Assembly (NCBI RefSeq): GCF_037095735.1
Contig: NZ_JBAWKD010000010.1
Span: 29,272 to 93,271, forward strand
Reading direction: 5' to 3'
Origin: Frigidibacter sp037095735
Lineage (GTDB): Bacteria; Pseudomonadota; Alphaproteobacteria; Rhodobacterales; Rhodobacteraceae
Length of the DNA: 64,000 nucleotides
How positions within the stretch are numbered: the first letter of the stretch is position 1; each line of letters opens with the position of its first letter. A program made the position numbers and the translations under genes. Of this stretch, positions 60,407 through 64,000 are shown one piece after another. The notes below the pieces were generated by a model that was not told the origin of the DNA, did not search any database, and was given only the letters and a program-made list of their open reading frames with translations.

Positions 60407-63400
60407 ATGACCACGATCACGGTTCACAACACTGCGGAACTCAAGGACGCGATGTACCTGCTGTCCAAGACCGGGGGGACGATTGCCGTCGCCAGCAATG
60501 ATCTCGGCTACACGCTGAACATCTCGAACGTCGGAAACTCGGAAACTCCGATCACGATCGTGGCTGCAGACCCTTCCGACCCCCCGGACTTCAACTATGT
60601 GAAGATGACTTCGACGACGAACATCACCTTTGACGGGGTGATGTTCGACAGCAGCGACGCCGCGACCGACGCTGCCAAGGACGTGGAACTCTACAGCACC
60701 ACGGGCGTGACCTTCCAGAACTGCACCTTCATAGGCGCGTCGGACGGATATTTCGCCGGGACCGGCACGGCCACGATCGGCGGGAACATGGCCTATGTCC
60801 GTGGCTGCACGGACACCGCATTCCTCAACAACACTATTTCCAACTACGGTCACGGCATCGCGGTGATCAACAGCAACGGAACGACCATCGCAGGCAACGA
60901 CATCAGCCAGCTGACCTTCGACGGGATCCGTCTGACCGGGGCGGTCGACACGCTCATCGAGAACAACTACATCCACGACTTCTACGGCTCGGACCAGAAC
61001 TACAACCACTCGGACATGATCCAGGTGTTCGCAGCCGGTGGCCTGACCACCCAGAACACAGAAAATCTCGTGATCCGTAGCAACCTGATGACGACGGACG
61101 GCGTCGCCACCCAGTCGATCTTCATCGCCAACGAGACGATCAACAACGCGGACGGTCAGCCTTACGAAAATATCGTCATCGAGGACAACACGATCTACAA
61201 CGGCCAGACCCACGGGATCTACATCTCGAACGCGGATGACGTTGTGGTTTCGGACAACACGCTGTTGTGGAACACGTCGGCGGTCATGAAGTCCACGACC
61301 AGCTCCCCGACCACCAGTGCGCCTTCGATCAAGCTGCTCAGTGTCACCAATGGCACCGTCACGAACAACATCGCTGCCGGCTACTCGACCGGCACCGCCA
61401 CGGCCAGCGACAACATCTCCTATTCTCTGGACCCGACCTCGGCCAACTATGCTGGCGACAACTTCGTCAACGTGATCTCGGCCGGCAACATCGACCAACG
61501 GGATCTAACGCTCTTGGCCGACAGCGCCTGGCTCGGGCACGGGTCCTCTCTGAGCCAGCCCGGGTCCGAAGAGATCGCCGATACCTCCGGTGCCATCATC
61601 TCGGAAACGACCGGCAAGGCGGCGCTGGTCGAAGCCGAGGATGTGACCGCGGTCATCCGGCAGGACAGCTCGATCCGCGAGCCCGGACTTGTCATCTATG
61701 ACGCGAGCCTCTCGAACGTCGATGGCGTGGTCCTGGATCCGGCGACGACGCGCTACATCTGGACCTTCGACGACGGCACCTCGCTCGAGGGGGTGAGCGT
61801 GAGCCACACCTATGCCGACGCCGGCATCCACGATGTGGTCCTGACGGTCATCACCGGATCGGGCGCCAGCGACACCATCGAGCGTACGACGAAGACCTCG
61901 CCCGACCTGCTCATCGACATCGACTTCGAGGGGGGGATCTCCGACGACAGCGGGTTCAGCACCACGGTTTGGTCCTCGGGCAGCAACACCGAGGTGGCCG
62001 GACAGAACGGGACCGGCTTCCATCTCGATGGATCGAGCAAGCTCTACATCAAGGGCTCGCAGATCTATGACAGGCAGAACTTCACCTTCGCTCTGACCGC
62101 GACCCTCGACAGCAAGACGGACTCGGGTGTGCTTGTGCATATGCACAAAGCCTTCCAGATCCAGGTGACCAGCAAGGGCGCGCTCAACGTGACCTTCTGG
62201 ACCACGGGGGGCACTGTCAGCGTCACGTCCGCGGCCGGCATCATGTCGGACGGCGCAGCGCATCGCATCGCCTTCGCCTTCGCGGGTGGACAGGGAGGGG
62301 AACTCGTCCTCTATGTCGACGGCAAGGAGGTCGGCACTGCGGACGTGAGCTCTGGTCTGCCGGACACCGGCACGTACAACCTGGTGATTGGCAACACCTT
62401 CAACAGCAGCGTCCATGCCGTCGTCGATGACATTACGATGCTTGGCACCGCCAGGGGCGATGACTGGGCGGCCTCCGACTATGCCGAGGCCTTCGGGCTT
62501 GAAACCGTTCAGGACGACGCTGCGATCGTCGCGCCCGTTGCGGCAGCTCCGGTAATCGTCGACACGCCGGATCTCCTGCCGGACGGTCTGCTGGCCGGCC
62601 TTGCCCTGGCGACACGCCTCTCCGATCCGAACGATGGCACTTCTGGGGGCGACCTGCTGCGTCTGACCTTCGAGAACGGGATCAAGGATGACAGCGGCAC
62701 CACCACCAAGCTCGGCAGCTCGGGCGCGGCCCGCTCTCTGGTCGACACCGGCCTGACCGGGACGGGGTTCCATCTCGATGGTTCGAGCAAGGTGATCATC
62801 GGGCGCGGCAACACCTATCTGCAGAAGCAGGAAGACTTCACCGTCGCCCTATCAATGAAGCTCGACAGCGATCGCAGTGCGGGCGTTTTCATGCATCTGC
62901 ACAAAGGCATGACCGCCAAGATCAACAAGGATGGCTCGATCTCGATCAACATCGAGCTGGCGAACGGCACCGGCGTCACCGTGACCTCAGCCGCAGGCAC
63001 GATGTCGGATGGCGACTGGCATCGGATCGTCTTCGCCATGGATGGCGGCAAAGGCGGCGCGCTGACCCTTTATGTCGACGGAGAAGCCGTGGCGACGGCG
63101 GCCACGGACCAAGTGATGAACACGTCGATGATCGGCAAATACGACTGGGTGATCGGCAACACCTGGAATTCCAGCGTGACCGCCACCGTCGACGATGTCG
63201 AGTTTACCAGCAAGGCGATGACGGCCTCGGACGCGGCAGCCGATTTTGCGCATCAGCAGAAGCTGATCGCCGCCCTAGCGCATCCCGATCTCGTCGGCGT
63301 CGGCGTCGTCGGCGACAGCCACATCGGCACGGTGGAGAACGACGTCATCACCGGCACCGCCGCGGCCGAGCTCCTTTTCGGCCGCGAGGGCAACGACACG

Positions 63401-63727
63401 CTCACCGGTGGCGCCGGCGCCGACTGCTTCGTCTTCGACCGCGCCTTCACGGCGCACAACATCGACACGATCACCGACTTCGCGTCAGCCGAGGGCGACC
63501 GGATCCTGATCGACGCCGATCTGCTCGGGCTCGAGGCGGGCACGACCGCCAAGGCGCAGTTTGCCGCCGGCACCGAAGCGCCCAGCGCGGACATCCATTT
63601 CGTCTATGACGCGGACAGCGGCCAGCTGTGGTTCGATGCCGACGGCTCGGGCGAGCAGGACAAGCAGCTGATCCTGCGCCTTGCGCCGGGAACCGCGCTG
63701 AGCGGCCACGACATCACCATGTTCTGA
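60407..63727 (+). CDS. Large secreted beta-helix/PKD/LamG protein with RTX C-terminus
   Basis: 1106 residues, no signal peptide, as expected for type I secretion. Domains: right-handed parallel beta-helix (residues ~5-400) with repeated asparagine- and threonine-rich rungs (NYIHDFYGSDQNYNHSDMIQ, DNTIYNGQTHGIYISNADDV); PKD-like module ~430-495 (WTFDDGTSLEGVSVSHTYAD); two LamG/concanavalin-like domains ~500-680 and ~745-940, which are tandem relatives (GTGFHLDGSSK in both); RTX region ~985-1106 (LLFGREGNDTLTGGAGADCF, Ca-binding nonapeptides). Beta-helix enzymes of this kind include polysaccharide lyases and epimerases, and the RTX end is the type I export signal. The exporter at 8485-13432 on the same replicon is the natural partner. 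Substrate activity is not shown by sequence. Confidence 0.9.
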   Translation: MTTITVHNTAELKDAMYLLSKTGGTIAVASNDLGYTLNISNVGNSETPITIVAADPSDPPDFNYVKMTSTTNITFDGVMFDSSDAATDAAKDVELYSTTGVTFQNCTFIGASDGYFAGTGTATIGGNMAYVRGCTDTAFLNNTISNYGHGIAVINSNGTTIAGNDISQLTFDGIRLTGAVDTLIENNYIHDFYGSDQNYNHSDMIQVFAAGGLTTQNTENLVIRSNLMTTDGVATQSIFIANETINNADGQPYENIVIEDNTIYNGQTHGIYISNADDVVVSDNTLLWNTSAVMKSTTSSPTTSAPSIKLLSVTNGTVTNNIAAGYSTGTATASDNISYSLDPTSANYAGDNFVNVISAGNIDQRDLTLLADSAWLGHGSSLSQPGSEEIADTSGAIISETTGKAALVEAEDVTAVIRQDSSIREPGLVIYDASLSNVDGVVLDPATTRYIWTFDDGTSLEGVSVSHTYADAGIHDVVLTVITGSGASDTIERTTKTSPDLLIDIDFEGGISDDSGFSTTVWSSGSNTEVAGQNGTGFHLDGSSKLYIKGSQIYDRQNFTFALTATLDSKTDSGVLVHMHKAFQIQVTSKGALNVTFWTTGGTVSVTSAAGIMSDGAAHRIAFAFAGGQGGELVLYVDGKEVGTADVSSGLPDTGTYNLVIGNTFNSSVHAVVDDITMLGTARGDDWAASDYAEAFGLETVQDDAAIVAPVAAAPVIVDTPDLLPDGLLAGLALATRLSDPNDGTSGGDLLRLTFENGIKDDSGTTTKLGSSGAARSLVDTGLTGTGFHLDGSSKVIIGRGNTYLQKQEDFTVALSMKLDSDRSAGVFMHLHKGMTAKINKDGSISINIELANGTGVTVTSAAGTMSDGDWHRIVFAMDGGKGGALTLYVDGEAVATAATDQVMNTSMIGKYDWVIGNTWNSSVTATVDDVEFTSKAMTASDAAADFAHQQKLIAALAHPDLVGVGVVGDSHIGTVENDVITGTAAAELLFGREGNDTLTGGAGADCFVFDRAFTAHNIDTITDFASAEGDRILIDADLLGLEAGTTAKAQFAAGTEAPSADIHFVYDADSGQLWFDADGSGEQDKQLILRLAPGTALSGHDITMF

Positions 63728-63767
63728 AACCCGGCCGGGCGGCGCAGCCCGGCTGACCGGTGACGCC

Positions 63768-63796
63768 AACCGGGCCGGCGCTACGCCGGCCCGGTT
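63768..63796 (+). terminator. Strong terminator after the RTX gene
   Basis: A perfect 13-base stem AACCGGGCCGGCG / CGCCGGCCCGGTT with a CTA loop; the last two stem bases are T. Confidence 0.8.
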
Positions 63797-63834
63797 CGCC
63801 TGTGCGGCCCGCCGAAGAGCCCGGTCCCGGTGGC

Positions 63835-63868
63835 GTTGATGCTGTAACCGCCCCCCGACGGCATCAAC
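63835..63868 (+). repeat. Inverted repeat in the IS110 left-end region
   Basis: GTTGATGC and GCATCAAC with an 18-base spacer, about 43 bases upstream of the IS110-family transposase start. IS110-type elements carry a structured noncoding end; this hairpin may belong to it. Confidence 0.5.
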
Positions 63869-63910
63869 GTGCCAAGGTGGGATCGCAACAATCCATGTTG
63901 GGAGGCGGTC

Positions 63911-64000
63911 ATGTCGGAGATTACCACTGTGGGGCTCGATCTGGCGAAGAATGTGTTCCAGGTTCACGGCGCTGATGCTCGTGGTCAGGTCTTGCTTCGA
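63911..64000 (+). mobile_element. IS110-family transposase, 5' part (cut by window end)
   Basis: 30 residues, MSEITTVGLDLAKNVFQVHG..., with the DLAKNVFQVH motif (a RuvC-like active-site Asp) that opens IS110-family recombinases. ATG at 63911 after GGAGGCGG. The gene runs past the window, so its integrity is unknown. Confidence 0.9.

Noticed and set aside
1..64000. tRNA, rRNA or CRISPR arrays
   Set aside because: No cloverleaf-like or rRNA-like sequence and no regularly spaced identical repeats with unique spacers were noticed; the only short-period repeats are the 22-base iterons near repA.

Overview
The window looks like most of an extrachromosomal replicon (plasmid or chromid) from a high-GC alphaproteobacterium, most likely of the Rhodobacteraceae (order Rhodobacterales). 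The reasons are the divergent repA / parAB replication module of the type found in that family, four VPLPA-CTERM proteins together with their exosortase, and many long, uniformly GC-rich genes joined by 4-base ATGA/GTGA overlaps. One N at 16227, flanked by a perfect 106-base duplication, shows that this is a draft assembly.

Layout. 0.2-8.4 kb: a surface-polysaccharide/exosortase block on the + strand (TPR lipoprotein, small polysaccharide-export protein, outer-membrane barrel, exosortase XrtD, rhomboid protease, first VPLPA-CTERM protein). 8.5-13.4 kb, - strand: a full type I secretion set (TolC-like lipoprotein, HlyD-type adaptor, ABC ATPase). 13.8-33.1 kb: the exopolysaccharide biosynthesis cluster. 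It holds an ExoY-type priming sugar transferase, a pyruvyl transferase broken only by the assembly join, UDP-glucose dehydrogenase, UDP-glucuronate epimerase, galE, UDP-xylose synthase, two acyltransferase/membrane proteins, four family-2 glycosyltransferases, a Wzm/Wzt ABC exporter, another epimerase and an FAD enzyme. 33.1-35.9 kb: decayed DNA including a glycosyltransferase pseudogene. 35.9-38.6 kb: an unusual fusion of a class III aminotransferase with an acyl-ACP-reductase-like domain. 38.7-39.3 kb: another VPLPA-CTERM protein.

39.8-47.4 kb: an island bounded by transposase remnants (IS3 and IS256 on the left, IS30 on the right). It carries an AAA+ ATPase, a primase-helicase-like protein, several small ORFs and a cluster of four related ~21-base repeats in nested inverted orientation. 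47.5-55.7 kb: the dTDP-rhamnose operon rmlC-rmlB-(acyltransferase)-rmlD-(VPLPA-CTERM)-rmlA, followed by a GT-C type membrane glycosyltransferase. 55.7-60.0 kb: repA (-), an origin region with 22-base iterons, then parA and parB (+). 60.4-63.7 kb: a very large secreted beta-helix/PKD/LamG/RTX protein, a plausible substrate of the type I exporter at the other end. The window ends inside an IS110-family transposase.

Together the genes make activated sugars (UDP-Glc, UDP-Gal, UDP-GlcA, UDP-GalA, UDP-Xyl, dTDP-Rha), assemble and export a decorated polysaccharide, sort VPLPA-CTERM proteins at the envelope and secrete a polysaccharide-active-looking RTX protein. A repA replicon carrying a rhamnose operon plus polysaccharide and type I secretion genes matches the 'biofilm plasmids' described in roseobacters. 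The match to that class is inference from gene content; I could not run a phylogeny.
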